From NCBI RefSeq assembly GCF_000247695.1, contig NW_004624801.1, positions 248,001-312,000 on the forward strand: 64,000 nt of DNA. Reading direction: 5' to 3'. The notes below the pieces were generated by a model. That model saw only the letters and a program-made list of their open reading frames with translations, did no database searches and was not told where the DNA came from. The translations under genes and the position numbers were made by a program. Below are positions 48,110 to 59,479 of the stretch, one piece after another (the first letter of the stretch is position 1; each line of letters opens with the position of its first letter). Source of the stretch: Heterocephalus glaber (taxonomy: Eukaryota > Chordata > Mammalia > Rodentia > Bathyergidae).

Positions 48110-48520
48110 TTTCATTTTTGTTTTACAACTTAACAATTTGGGGGGCTATGGAAATTTAGATCAAAATTAAAACTTCTGTCCACTACCTAGTATCTACATG
48201 GTACTGCATAGAAGTCAGATAGTTCTTTTTTCTCTATTTAAAGATAACTACTGAATTAGCCTATTTGATTATCCAAAAATGGTTTGTATAGTTTTTCTCC
48301 AAGATGTTTCATTTATGCCTTTGATCTTACCTAACACCTGTCCTTCCTTCCACCTCCAAATCCCTTCAATAATTGCCATTTTATTTTCATACTTCTTTTC
48401 ACTGCCTGGAAAACTTCACTCCCGTTCACCAGCCTCCATTTCTTTCTGTATTTTCTCAATGAGAATAGAAATACTTAGATGGCATTAATTTTACCTACTA
48501 CTCTTTTATATGGTTTAAAA
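48110..48520. other. Unassigned, possible L2 trace
   Basis: The run ttttcactgcctggaaaact near 48400 recalls L2 but is too short to call. Confidence 0.25.
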
Positions 48521-48524
48521 ATAT

Positions 48525-49905
48525 TTTTTCCCATTAAGTTTATTGGTACATTTTAGGTATAAAATACAGTTACATTCATCATTGTGACCTTGTACTTTTA
48601 CATGACGTATCTTTGTTCTTATTTTTTCCCCATTCCCCTGCCCTCCCTTCACCCCCTCCACCCTTCCTTATTTACAAAGATTTTGTTTCCATTTTTTTCC
48701 ATTTCTCATATTTTTCTTTTCCCTTCATTCTTTCCCCTACTCCTCCTACTTCCCCTACTCCTTTAGACCTTTTCCTCCTATTACACAATATCAATTATAC
48801 ATTTTGATCCTTATTTACACTTTCAGTTTTTCACACCAGAGAAACTATTTGGTATTTACACGTGTGTGTCCTATTTATTTCACTTAAGAATATGGCCTCA
48901 ATGTGCATCCACTTAGCTTAAATATCTCTAGTTTCTCATTCTTTATGGCTGAGTAGTACTCCATTTTACAAAAAAAAAAAAAAAAACACACCTTCTTTAT
49001 CCAGTCTCCAGTTGATGGGCAATTGGGCTGTTTCCAAGTTTTAGCTATTACAAACTGCCACTATAAACATGGGTGAGCATATATCACTGTGGTATGATTC
49101 TTTTAATTCTTCTGGGAATGTACCCAGCACAGGAATAGCTGGGTAAAATGGGACTTCTAATCCTAATTCTTTGAGGTATCTCCATACTGATTTCCACAGT
49201 GGTTGCACCAGTCTGCACTCCCACCAACAATGGAGCAGGGTTCCTTTTTCCCCACAACCCTGCCAGCATTTGTTATTGGATGATTTCTTGATAGCAGCCA
49301 TTCTTTCTGGGGTGAGGTAGAATTTCAGTGTTGTTTTCATCTGCATCTCTCGAATGACCAGTGACGTTGGATATTTTTTCATGTTTATTTGCTCCTTTTA
49401 CTTCTTTGTCTGAGAAATGTCTGTTCATTTCGGATGCCCATTTTTGAATTGGGTCTTTGAATTTGGGTGGCCTGATTTTTTTCAGTTCTTTATATATTCT
49501 AGATAGTAGTCCTTTGTCTGAGGTACAGCTGCTAAAATTTTTTTCACACATTGTAGTTGTCTCTTAGCTCCGTTGGTGGTTTCTCTTGCAGCGCAGAAGC
49601 TTTTTAATAAGATGAGATTCCAGTTGTTGATTCTTTGTGCTAGTTCCTGTGCTACTGAGGTTTTGCTCATAAAGTCTTTTCCTATGCGAATGTCTTCAAG
49701 AGTTCTACCTAACTTATCTTCCAGCAAGTTTAGTATTTCTATTGTAATATTCAGTGCATAGTGATAGATATGGATCTAGTTTTAATCTTTGGCATGTTGA
49801 AATCCAGTTTTTCCAACTCCATTTATTAAATAGGCTATCTTTCTTCCAATGAGGATGGTTGGCTCCTTTGTCAAAGATGAGGTAGCTGAGTATGTCTGGA
49901 GTTAT
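48525..49905 (-). mobile_element. 5'-truncated L1, antisense (copy A)
   Basis: Plus strand begins with the reversed 3' end (attaagtttattggtacatt), then a pyrimidine-rich 3' UTR (48620-48780), then the reversed C-terminal part of ORF2 up to about 49905, where it is cut off. A run of 18 A at 48969-48986 replaces part of the reversed ORF2 tail. Copy A is the most decayed of the three large L1 copies, with frame changes in the coding part and a deletion of roughly 40 bases near 49760 relative to the copy at 57.7 kb. I did not find a convincing target duplication. Confidence 0.88.
49025..49900 (-). pseudogene. L1 ORF2p C-terminal relic (copy A)
   Basis: The product would be the end of the L1 reverse transcriptase/endonuclease protein. 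The minus strand keeps the C-terminal cysteine motif [18 protein letters not shown] and [16 protein letters not shown], plus upstream pieces in other frames ([39 protein letters not shown]). Three overlapping frames (ends 49382, 49551, 49727) show at least two frameshifts. The endonuclease and reverse transcriptase domains are absent through 5' truncation. Non-functional. Confidence 0.88.
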
Positions 49906-49909
49906 TCTT

Positions 49910-50420
49910 CACAAGTATTAACAGATTTACTTCTCACTAAACTGTATGAAATAGGTATTTTATTATATCCCTTCCACAGAATAGAGGATTGAGGTAAGGA
50001 GTGATTAAATAAAGTATCTAATCGATACAGTGGTATAATAGCCGAACTCCTTACCATGATTTCTCCTCTCATTTTAAAGACAATATGACCAAAAGTTGTC
50101 ACATAACAATTTTAAAATGAGTCACACAAAAGCTAGTGTTTGCAGTACTCCCTCTATGGAAGTGCGCTTTGTTCTTACTTGTTTTCTTTAAGATCCAGAT
50201 TCTACTTAATAACATACAGATTCATAAGCTGTGCCACAGAATCCTAGTAAAGTCAATATTATAAATGTTTTTTGGTACATACTTTACACATGTACACTCT
50301 TTAAAGAATATACTTTATTGCACTTTATGAAAGAAATGACATTTATTCATTTGTAAATCCATATTCTATTATACGTTACACTTGCCAAGAATTAAACTCA
50401 CTGACCTGGTTTTTTGAGTC
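49910..50420. other. Unassigned sequence
   Basis: No gene or clear repeat. Confidence 0.4.
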
Positions 50421-50424
50421 TATG

Positions 50425-50637
50425 ATGGTGTTTCTTAACTTGGGGTGATTTTGCTTCTCAGAAGACTTTGGATATGTCTCATCACATGTGGTGGGGTATC
50501 AAAACAGGGATTTGGGTTATATTGGCATTCATTGGGAAGGGTTTAGGGATACTGGTAAACATCTTTTCAGCACAAAATAGTTTCAAATGATAGAGAAATA
50601 TCTGTCCCAAAACATAATAATTGAGAAACTCAGGCCT
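50425..50637 (+). mobile_element. MER20-like hAT-Charlie element
   Basis: Phrase order gtgtttcttaacttggggtg, attttgcttctcagaagact, ttagggatactggtaaacat, tgtcccaaaacataataatt, gagaaactcagg follows a full-length MER20-type element with its short inverted ends (tttcttaac / gagaaactc). Diverged and noncoding. Confidence 0.65.
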
Positions 50638-50713
50638 GAAATATACCATACCTTTAAAATTATTCTGTTGAGGGCAACTTAGGTACCTCTTCAATACTGC
50701 TACAAAAGCTATC

Positions 50714-50838
50714 TAAAAGTGTGGTGGTGCATGCCTATAATTCTAACAATCAGGAAGGGGAGTCTGAAGCAAGAGAATCGCATTTTTGTTCAGAGTTGGC
50801 CAGGAAAACTCAGTGAGACCCCTTCTCAAAAAAAAAAA
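50714..50838 (+). mobile_element. B1 SINE, sense
   Basis: gtgtggtggtgcatgcctat, aatcaggaaggggagtctga, ttggccaggaaaactcagtg, agaccccttctcaaaaaa with an A-rich tail running into (AT)n (50852-50868). Confidence 0.85.
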
Positions 50839-50839
50839 A

Positions 50840-51505
50840 AAGAAAGAAAAACATATATATATATATATGTATCTGCATGTAAATATGACAGCATCTATCT
50901 ATTATTTATTAAGTAGACTCAATATACACACATACATAATATATATATATAATGTTCCATTTTATTTTGTGATTTGCAAAGGACTTAGACCTACAATCTA
51001 GTCCTAAAAGCAGTATTTTCTTGAAGGTAAATAATTATAATTGAAGACCTTTTTAGTGCTATATTATTCACAGTTCATTTTTCTCAAGAAATGGATATCA
51101 AGTATCAACCATATATATCAGGCAGTATTCTAGGTGAATAAGTAATTTAGGAATAGTTTATGCTTAAGATTTGGATTCATAGTAGGATTATTTTAATTAA
51201 TGCTTATTGAAAAGTTATGGGCTTTGTATTTTCTATAGTTTATGTTGTTTTATACATTATAAAAGCAAACAATAGTTTATTTATGAAGAAATTAGGCAAA
51301 ATCTTTTGTACATTATAGGAAAAAAGAGAAAAGCAGAAAAAATGATGGAATTATTCATTTTTTACACAATTATTTGAAATCAGTGGTCAGTAGTATCACA
51401 GGCACAAAGAGAATCCAGGAACTGCTTCAATAATAGCATTGAATACCCTCCTCATGGTTCTTTTATGAAGGAACCATGATATTAAAAATGATATCTTCCT
51501 CATAT
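50840..51505. other. Unassigned AT-rich sequence
   Basis: Contains tail-derived (AT)n and another short (AT)n at 50938-50951. No gene. Confidence 0.4.
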
Positions 51506-51520
51506 TTCCCAAAAGTAACT

Positions 51521-51608
51521 TTTTTGGGGGGGGGGGTACCAGGGATCGAACTCGGGTCCTTGAGCTTGCACAGGAGGCGGTGAAACCACTGAGTTAAATC
51601 CCTGGCCC
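51521..51608 (-). mobile_element. ID-like SINE, antisense, with poly-G
   Basis: Short T run followed by eleven G (51526-51536), then taccagggatcgaactcggg, ggaggcggtgaaaccactga, gttaaatccctggcc. Imperfect target duplication (ccaaaagtaact on the left, ccaaaggtaatt on the right). Confidence 0.9.
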
Positions 51609-51688
51609 CAAAGGTAATTATTTTTAATAGAAATGACACACAGGCACAATTGTAAGACATTTACTTAATTTTAAAAATGTGACAATAT

Positions 51689-51775
51689 GGCCAGGGATTT
51701 AGCTCAGTGGTGCCACTAACCTGCCTCGCAAGTGCAAGACCCCGAGTTCAATGCCCAGTAACAAAAAAAAAAAAA
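51689..51775 (+). mobile_element. ID-like SINE, sense
   Basis: ggccagggatttagctcagt, acctgcctcgcaagtgcaag, cccgagttcaatgcccagta and A13. Flanked by gtgacaatat (51679-51688) and gtggcaacat (51776-51785), 8 of 10 identical. Confidence 0.9.
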
Positions 51776-51989
51776 GTGGCAACATATTATGTGACAAAGT
51801 TGTAACATCTTTCACATTCAAACAAACAGACAAAAAACGAAACAAAACCCAAACCTTCCCCTGGATTCCTATATCCTTTCTCATACATCACATTTTTCTA
51901 TCAGTTTTTCTTAGTCTAGCCAGGCATTTGTCATCAAAATTGTATTTTGGCATTTTTCTTCAAGATCACCAGTGACATAATATTGTCAA

Positions 51990-52500
51990 ATCAGTTTTCA
52001 ATTCTTTTTAGTTTTCACCCTGAGCTATCATTGGTCTATTACACCAACAACCAATCCTTTTTTTCTTGTAACACTTTCTTCATTTTATGTCACATCTCAC
52101 GGTTTTCTTTTTACTTCAAGCAATTCTCCATCTTTGTCTCCTATGTTGGATCCTCCTCATCTATTCAAACTCAGATTGGGTTTCCTCAGGCTGTAGTTGC
52201 TGGAACCCCTCTCTTTTCTAACTACTATGGCTTCTTGTGCGGACTCATCAATGCTCATGTTATTAACACCATGTATGTAACGATAGCTTCCAGTCTCATA
52301 CCTGCATTCTTGATCTCTCCCCTGAATTTCAGGGTAATATGTTACCTGCTTGACATCTTCATTTGGTTATTAGAGAGTGTATCAAATTTATCACAATAAA
52401 AATCAACTATTGAATTAGCCACTTCTAAACTTTTTACAATTCCATTATCCCAGTACAAAGCACCAATATTCACCCAGCTTCCTAAAAATGTCAATACTTT
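51990..52500 (+). mobile_element. L2 LINE relic carrying a reverse-transcriptase fragment
   Basis: Nucleotide phrases ggtttcctcaggctgtagtt, cccctctcttttctaactac, ctctcccctgaatttcaggg, tgcttgacatcttcatttgg follow L2 ORF2 in sense. A 150-codon open frame (51947-52399) covers it. Within the frame, FPQAVVAGTPLFSNYYG and CYLLDIFIWL align with the palm and following region of the L2 reverse transcriptase, but the position of the catalytic YADD-type motif reads YVTI. The length is a small fraction of an intact L2 protein. It is an inactive relic, and the long frame is chance survival. Confidence 0.6.
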
Positions 52501-52519
52501 CATGACTAGTTCATTCTGC

Positions 52520-53450
52520 ATTATAAGACTTCCTAATGAATGAAAAATGCTCATTGAGGAAATTTATTTCCTCTTGATAAACAGAGAAGGCAAAACAACA
52601 ACCTGAACAAATCCAGGTCCTCAGAGAAGAGCTTAACTTTGTCCTGAAGATCACTACTGAGGTTATCACACATGTTCTTGGAGTCTAAATGAAATGATGT
52701 TGGGAAAAAAGTTATTTAATCTCAGGTGTAGGATTACATAGTCAGGGTGTGTGTTTGCACAGAAAAAATCTTCACTGTGACAAATAGTGGAGCGTGGACC
52801 TTTAAGAAGCTCATACTTGGATGAACTTGTACAAACCCTGGAAGCATTAGTAAGAGAAGGTCCAGCCTCCTCGGTTAATCCAATTTAGGGGCAAGTGGGG
52901 GCCACTGTGTGATTTGGGGAGGTTATCACCATTGAAGAAGATCATAGAGGTGTGACCAAATGACAGACATGCAAACGGGGATGGAGAAAGTATTTCTCCT
53001 TGATTCTAGTGTTCTTTCAGCCACCACTGGCAAGATTATCCACTATGAGTAGGCATGGGAACCAGGAAAAGAAAGTGTCCATTCACTAGAGTGCAGCAGA
53101 TTATTCACTGGCTTTTGTCTGTGGTGAATGTGTCCGGAAAGGGAAAGAGGGAGATTCTGCTGCGGGATTTCTCATCTCCATGGTGGTAGGTGCTGACAGC
53201 TTCAGAGAGTGCTCTGAACGGGCAACGAGAAAAGAACCCTGAGATGCCTACATTTCCGTGCTCCTACAGGATGAAGAGGACACTAGGTTTGGATTTGAAC
53301 GTCCTTAGCTGTAAGGAAGGTAAGACTGTGTAGTGGATTACAATGTGATCCAAACCTCTCACTGTTCCTCTGCTCTCTCCATCTCAATCTCTGTGTGTGC
53401 GTGCTGCTAATAGGCACCTTCGTGATGCCCCCACTGGCTCAGTAGTCATG
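52520..53450. other. Unassigned sequence
   Basis: No gene or recognised repeat. Confidence 0.4.
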
Positions 53451-53452
53451 CT

Positions 53453-53459
53453 CGCTCGC

Positions 53460-53517
<58 letters not shown>

Positions 53518-53594
53518 TTTCTTTTTTTTTCTTCCTTCCTTCCTTCCTTCCTTCCTTCCTTCCTTCCTTCCTTCCTTCCTTTCTTTCTTTCTTT
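53453..53594. repeat. (CTTT)n-(CTTC)n pyrimidine microsatellite
   Basis: A tttc array (about 53460-53512), a T-rich bridge, then a ttcc array (about 53531-53580), joined to the tail side of the ID element that follows. The 71-codon frame of Phe/Leu/Ser/Pro is an artefact. Confidence 0.95.
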
Positions 53595-53673
53595 ATTGGT
53601 ACTGGGGATTGAATTTGGGTCCTTGCGCTTGCGCAGCAGGCGGCGAAACCACTGAACTAAATCCCCGGCCCAA
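53595..53673 (-). mobile_element. ID-like SINE, antisense
   Basis: attggtactggggattgaat, tgcgcttgcgcagcaggcgg, cgaaaccactgaactaaatc, cccggccc. The body is well preserved; its tail has become the preceding microsatellite. Confidence 0.9.
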
Positions 53674-53679
53674 ATGCTT

Positions 53680-54525
53680 TATTTACTGTGGTTTGGTCTT
53701 TGGCTAGGAGAGGTCTTTCTTTCTCTCAGTTCATCTCTGAGGAGTGCTGAACCAAACAAATTAAGAATGAGAGTGGCATTTATAGATCCATTAAGGGAGG
53801 TAACATTCAGAGAAAGACACTAAGAGGATGATGCGTTAGGCAGCTGAACATCACTTGTTGATGTGGGACAGTGTGGAAGAGGTGAATCTTTAATTTCCTG
53901 TGGCAACAGTCATTTATAAAACCACCTCGTTGAATGTCTTTGTCACTTTTCCACTGTGGAGATGTGACAACAAAAAGGCACTAAGAATTTGAAACTCTAT
54001 AAGGAAATATGCTGCTATCAATTTGGAATTAATTACATCCTCACAAATAAAAGTACAGAGAGAAACACTATTAAAACAGCCTATAAAAACAGCAGTTGAA
54101 AGGTAACTTTAATAAGTCACAAGCTCCTTGACCATAGATGTCTCATTAGGTATAAAATCACTGGGCTTTCTAATTTTTAATGTTTTCTTTTTACTCATTC
54201 TTTTCTTTCCAATTTGTAATCTTGACTGTTACTATGGAGTAAATAACACCTGCCATACCCCATGCCTGCTGGTTTCCACTTCACTAGAAGAAATGATACA
54301 GATGGAACGAAAGACTGCAGCCTGTTTACATGGAAATTCTAAGATTATAATAGAAGCATGACCAAGGATTTAACCATAAATGTTATTTTATGAAAAATAG
54401 TAGCCTTTTCCTTTTTAAAGCCTCAGAATAGTTCTGAAAAATCAGAGGACAAGAGGGCTAATATTCCCAAAGTTCTCAAAAATTTACAATGCAGCAGGTA
54501 GAGCCCAAATTGCCTGATTTTCAGC
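53680..54525. other. Unassigned sequence
   Basis: No gene or clear repeat. The 77-codon frame at 54128-54361 has a hydrophobic stretch but no known domain. Confidence 0.4.
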
Positions 54526-54529
54526 AAGG

Positions 54530-54770
54530 TGACCTTCCCAAGTTAAGTAGCTTCTCCGTCTCCTTTACAACAGCTTTGGCTAGTACCAATCTCATAGAGA
54601 TTATTTAATGTCTTTTAATATGGTACCTGGCACATGGGGAGTATAAGCTAAGTAGAGACACTGTTTATTAGCCCTGTTTTAGAGAGGAGGAAATTCTGAT
54701 AGAGGAAGTGAAAGTGGCTTAATAGCTAAACCCAGAGTGACATCCCTAATTGCTAAATTCTAAGGAATAC
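54530..54770. mobile_element. Two adjacent MIR-type traces, opposite orientation
   Basis: 54530-54655 reads in sense (cttctccgtctcctttacaa, aatatggtacctggcacatg). 54660-54770 reads reversed (ttagagaggaggaaattctg, aaagtggcttaatagctaaa). Both are weak. Confidence 0.45.
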
Positions 54771-55290
54771 ATGTTTTGTGCTCAGGTTTAGGAAAATGCA
54801 AGCCAATTGCAATTTTTAATGAGGAAAGTAGAATAAAGTTGCAATATCAAAGTTATAGTTCTGGTGACTTATATCATCCCTGATCTGTTGTTGACATGGT
54901 TTTCTGACCAAGAATGCTCTTAACTATTAGCTTTTAGACATCGGCATCACAACCTTGCTCCCACCCTCCAGATGAACTCAACCTCTGCGGATCAGTGAGG
55001 TGGCTGAGGTCGGAGGTAGAATGTTGGGATGGGCTGACATGAGGGTAATGAGGGTCAGGAAGATCTGGGGCCAGGGACATTCTACTATGCTTACATGGTA
55101 GAATAAAGACAAAACAGTTCACATTTTGATCTTTTAAGTACAGCTACATCAAAATGTGCTTTTGAGTGGCTTTGCCCAGTGGCCTCATCTGTACTGTCAC
55201 CATGGTTGCTTATACCAGTCAAAGTAGAAATTACTGCATGAGTAGTTAAGGTCCAGGCAAAAACTATGCACATGGAAGGGACATTGGTTA
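54771..55290. other. Unassigned sequence
   Basis: No gene or clear repeat. Confidence 0.35.
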
Positions 55291-55294
55291 TTTT

Positions 55295-55440
55295 ATGATG
55301 CTACCTGATTTAACTCTCATACTGACCCTTTTTGAAGGGATAGGGAACAAAGGAGCAAAATAACTAAGTCTGAGCTCACGTCGGTAAATGGCAGAGATGA
55401 GATTCACACAGAAATCAGTCTGACTTCAAGAATCAACTCT
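55295..55440 (-). mobile_element. MIR SINE relic, antisense
   Basis: gatttaactctcatactgac, aactaagtctgagctcacgt, ggtaaatggcagagatgaga, tcagtctgacttcaagaatc follow the reversed MIR. Confidence 0.6.
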
Positions 55441-55444
55441 AACT

Positions 55445-57695
55445 GATTAAGCAAAAAGCATTATTTGGTTTGAGTAAAAATAAATAACATATCTGGGGTG
55501 GGAAGTTGTGATAAGAACATGCTAAGGTGGTTAGAAGATGTGGACCATTGGAACATGAATTCAAGTAGCCTTTAAGAGGCGCACCTCCAAAATCACACTG
55601 GGTGGAGACACTGTGGAACCCAAGAGTCACTGAGGCAGAACCATCCGCTGCCCTTGCAAGCTCCCCAGTGTCTTTATCCTGACTTTTCCTTAATGGACAC
55701 TCAAAAAATGTATATCCAGTCTGAGATGTTTTTCCTTGTTTGTTTTTAAGTTTGACCTATACTTGGGATTATAAAATGATTATGGAAAACTAGTCAACCA
55801 AAATAAAGAGAGTGGAATGAGCAAAGGTACATGTAGCACTGAAACACGACGGGGAAGAATCTGTCCCAATGGCATGACAAATACTACTGATCATTTTTTT
55901 TAAAATTAAAAGATTCTAGTATTTTGTCTTTAAAGAGAAGATGAAATCTTTCTGATACTGTTTATTTCGAATTCTTTCAGACAGATTTTTATCATTGTCA
56001 GTCACATAACATTGGAGTAAATGCTATCTACAAGTTAGATAATGATAAATGGCATAAAATAAAATCTTTTAACATCTTAATGTTAAAAGGAAATTTCAGA
56101 GTTACCTGGTTTAATCCCCTAACAAGTTCAGGAAACACATTCATAAATTCCTAAAACTGATTTTCCCATTCTGGGTAAATAAAGCTAGTCTTCAATAGAT
56201 TGTTTCCAGTTTTAGAGATACTAATGGTAAAAATATTTTTCAGTATTCCCTCAAATTCTCTAAGCAAATCCTAGCCCACCCCCTGTGGCATGATAGAGTA
56301 GGGCCCTATCTATTGAATGAAAATATAGTGTTGTACATCTACATGAAAAAGTATAAGGGACCGGGAGCTGAGTCATGTCCTAATTATCTCGGGTCATGTA
56401 GATCACACAATATAGGGAACACAGCTGGCCCTCAATAAAAGTTTTGAATGCACAAGTATATCTCTTTTAGTTTCTTTTTACATTCTACTTTCTGTTATTC
56501 CTTACCTTGTTTTTTCAACATTACAATGAATTCTTTCAAAAAATAAAATACCCAGAATCCAGCCTTACCCTGAAGATATGAAATATCTCCAATTAAACAA
56601 ACTTTTATTACTTTCACTGGGAATTCTGTGGGGATGAAAACCTATTTTTGTTGAGTCTTTGCCTTGATTTTCTGGGAAAGATGTTTTCTTCACCTCATTT
56701 GCCACTGTTCCTGTCTCATTGTTTGTCTTTGCTAGGCTTCTGGGCTAAACATGGGATCAGCTTTTAGTGGAATCAGTTCCTCAAATTTCTCGGCTTGTAA
56801 CTTCTCAAAACCTTAGAACTGAGGACATTTGATCTCACATACAGTTCCTTCCCTGGGTTCTGATATAGGTCAGTGCTTAGAACTCCTCAGTAAGTGGCTT
56901 TAATGAACAACTCAGGGCCTGACCAGCATTTATTGCAGTTAATCTCAGTCCCAGGGACTAGATTTCTCCCCACTTTTTTTTTCCTGAGCTCACATCCCAA
57001 GACTCATCTTCATTCTGTCTTTACTTTCAACAGATTTTTCACTCATGAAGGTTTAAAACTTTAGTGATTGAAAAATTCTTTTCAGGGTCTCTTTCTCCCA
57101 ATATTTATTACCTGAGTAACCTTGAAGCAGTCCATCGATCTAGTTAGAGAACAATTCTTTGTTTTTAAAATGCGGATAATATTGATATTTGGTCCTCAGG
57201 CTTAGTGGGAGAGTTAAACAAACTCCTAGATATTAAGAGCATGGAACTTAAAAATGGCTTCTTCTCTGGCTAGGGATTGTGGCTGGCCATCATACACTCA
57301 TAATCTGGGGATCCTTAACCCCAGCTGAATTCATCCCAGGGGCTTGGTCATTTTTGCCAAATTTCTTTGATGTGTTAATGTATGCCTGCCTGATTATCTC
57401 CATATTACCAGTACTCACATCTCTGTAATTGCCAACTCTGTATGATCTCTTCCTTCTATTCCTCTTATCCCTTTTCTGTTGAGTATACAAATCTCTGCTA
57501 CTCTTTTCTCTACATATTAGCCTCCAACTGCTCCTTGGCATTATGGGCCTTTTACAATCATAGTTGGATCTTCCCCAGGTCTGGCAAATATATCACTCCA
57601 GTGGGCCATCCTTAATTTTTGGCTTTACAATTTGTTAGTGTGACTGTCATGTGACCTATTAATCTACATGCCACAGATTTGATACTTAGGCAGGC
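55445..57695. other. Unassigned sequence (2.2 kb)
   Basis: No gene or clear repeat. The 83-codon minus frame (57290-57541, basic) has no recognisable domain. Confidence 0.4.
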
Positions 57696-57712
57696 ATGAC
57701 TATCTTCTTTCT

Positions 57713-59461
57713 TTTTTTTTTTTTTTGCTGTTTTCAAATTGAGTTTATTGGTACATTTTAGATATACATAATGATCATGCTCATCTGAGGGAACTTGTAC
57801 CTGCACATGATATATCTTGATTCTTTTTTTCCCCATTCTCCTGCCTTCCTTTCAACCCCTCTTCCTTTCCTCATTTACAAAAGCTATGTTTACATTTTTT
57901 CCTTCTTTACTCATTTTTTCTTTTCCCTTCCTTCCTTTTGCCCTCCCCCTTCCTAATTCCCCTTTCCATTTGAAAATCCTCTTCCTATTGCACAATATTG
58001 ATTATACATTTTGGTCCTTATTTACACTTTCAGTTTCTCACACCAGAGAAACAATGCAATATTTATACATGTGTGTCCAATTTATTTCATTTAAGAGTAT
58101 GGTCTCAAGATGCATCCATTTACCTTAGAAGTGTATCCTTCTTTATGGCTGAGTAGTGCTCTATTGTATAAAAACTACATTTTCTTTATCCACTCATCAC
58201 TTGATGGGCATTTGGGCTGTTTCCAACTGTGCTGCTATAAACATGGGTGTACTTATATCACTCTGGTATGATACTTTTAATTCTTTCAGGAAGATACCAA
58301 GAAGGGGGATAGCTGGGTTGAATGGAACCTCTAGTTCTTTGAGGAATCTCCACACTGATTTCCTCAGTGGTTGCAGCAGTCTGCACTCCCACCAACAGTA
58401 GAGAAGGGGTTCTTTTACCCCACAGTCCCTCCAGCATTTGTAATTGGCTGATTTCTTATAGTCATTCTTTGTAGAGTGAGATGGAATCTCAGCATTGTTC
58501 ACATTTGCATCTCTCAAATGACCAGTGATGTTCAGCACCTTTTCATATATTTATTTGCATCTTTACTTCTTCCTTTTAGAAGTATCTGTTCATTTCAGAT
58601 GCCCATTTTTGAATTTTGCCTTTAAATTTGGGGGGTCTGATTTTTTGAGTTCTTTATATATTCTAAAGATTAGTCTTTCATCTGAGTAACAGCTGGCAAA
58701 AATTATTTCCCATTCTTTGGGTTGTCTTTTCACTCTGTTGGTGGTTTCTTTTCCTCTGCAAACAATCAGATGAGATTCCAGTTATTGATTCTTTGTAATA
58801 TTTCCTGTGCAACTGCAGTTTTGTTCATAAGATCTTTGCCTACACTTATGTCTTCAAGCGGATTTAGGGTTTCCGTTTTAATATTTAGATCTTTGATCCA
58901 TTTTGATTTTATTTTAGTGCATGGTGAGAAATATGGGTCTAGTTTTAGTTTTTGGCATGTGGAAATCCAGTTTTCCCAGCACCATTTATTAAAGAGGTTA
59001 TCTTTCTTCCAGAGAGCGTATTTGGCCCTTTTGTCAAGATAAAGTGGCTGAGTGTGTTGGGAGTTGTTTCTGCATCTTCTAGTCTATTCCATTGATCCTT
59101 GGGTCTGTTCTTTTGCTGTTGTTTGTTTGTTTGTTTATTTTTGCCAGCACCATGCTGTTTTTATCACAGTAGCTTTGCAGCATAATTTCAAATCAGAGGT
59201 TGTGATGCCTGCTGCTTTGCCTTGGTTTCCCAAAATTGTTTCTGCTATTTTAAGTCTCTTCTGGTTCTAATAAATTTTAGAAATATTTTCTCTAACTCTT
59301 TGAGGTATGTTATTGGTATTTTGATTGGAATTACATTAAATCTGTGTAACAATTTTGGGAGTGTGGCCATTTTCACTATGTTGGTTCATGTAAAAATTCT
59401 TTACATGGAAAATTACAGTACTCAGAAAAAGGAGATTGAAGAGGATATCAGAAAATGGAAA
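57713..59461 (-). mobile_element. 5'-truncated, 5'-inverted L1 (copy B)
   Basis: Starting from a T tract (57713-57727), the plus strand gives the reversed 3' UTR (57735-58020) and then the reversed ORF2 C-terminal half, reaching gtgtggccattttcactatg at about 59395. Immediately after, at about 59400-59461, ORF2 continues in the opposite (plus) orientation with coding KKEIEEDIRKWK, the segment that normally lies just upstream. The 15-mers gactatcttctttct (57698-57712) and gactatattctttct (59462-59476) bracket the whole unit. This is the signature of a twin-priming insertion. Confidence 0.92.
58200..59395 (-). pseudogene. L1 ORF2p C-terminal relic (copy B)
   Basis: The best-kept minus-strand frame (58197-58538) includes CWRDCGVKEPLLYCWWECRL and PLRKSVWRFLKELEVPFNPA, the cysteine-containing C-terminal domain. 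Upstream parts lie in other frames. The canonical HCWW is YCWW here. The reverse transcriptase core is missing through truncation. The opposed plus-strand frames (58722-59042, 59052-59270) are antisense shadows. Confidence 0.85.
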
Positions 59462-59479
59462 GACTATATTCTTTCTAAA

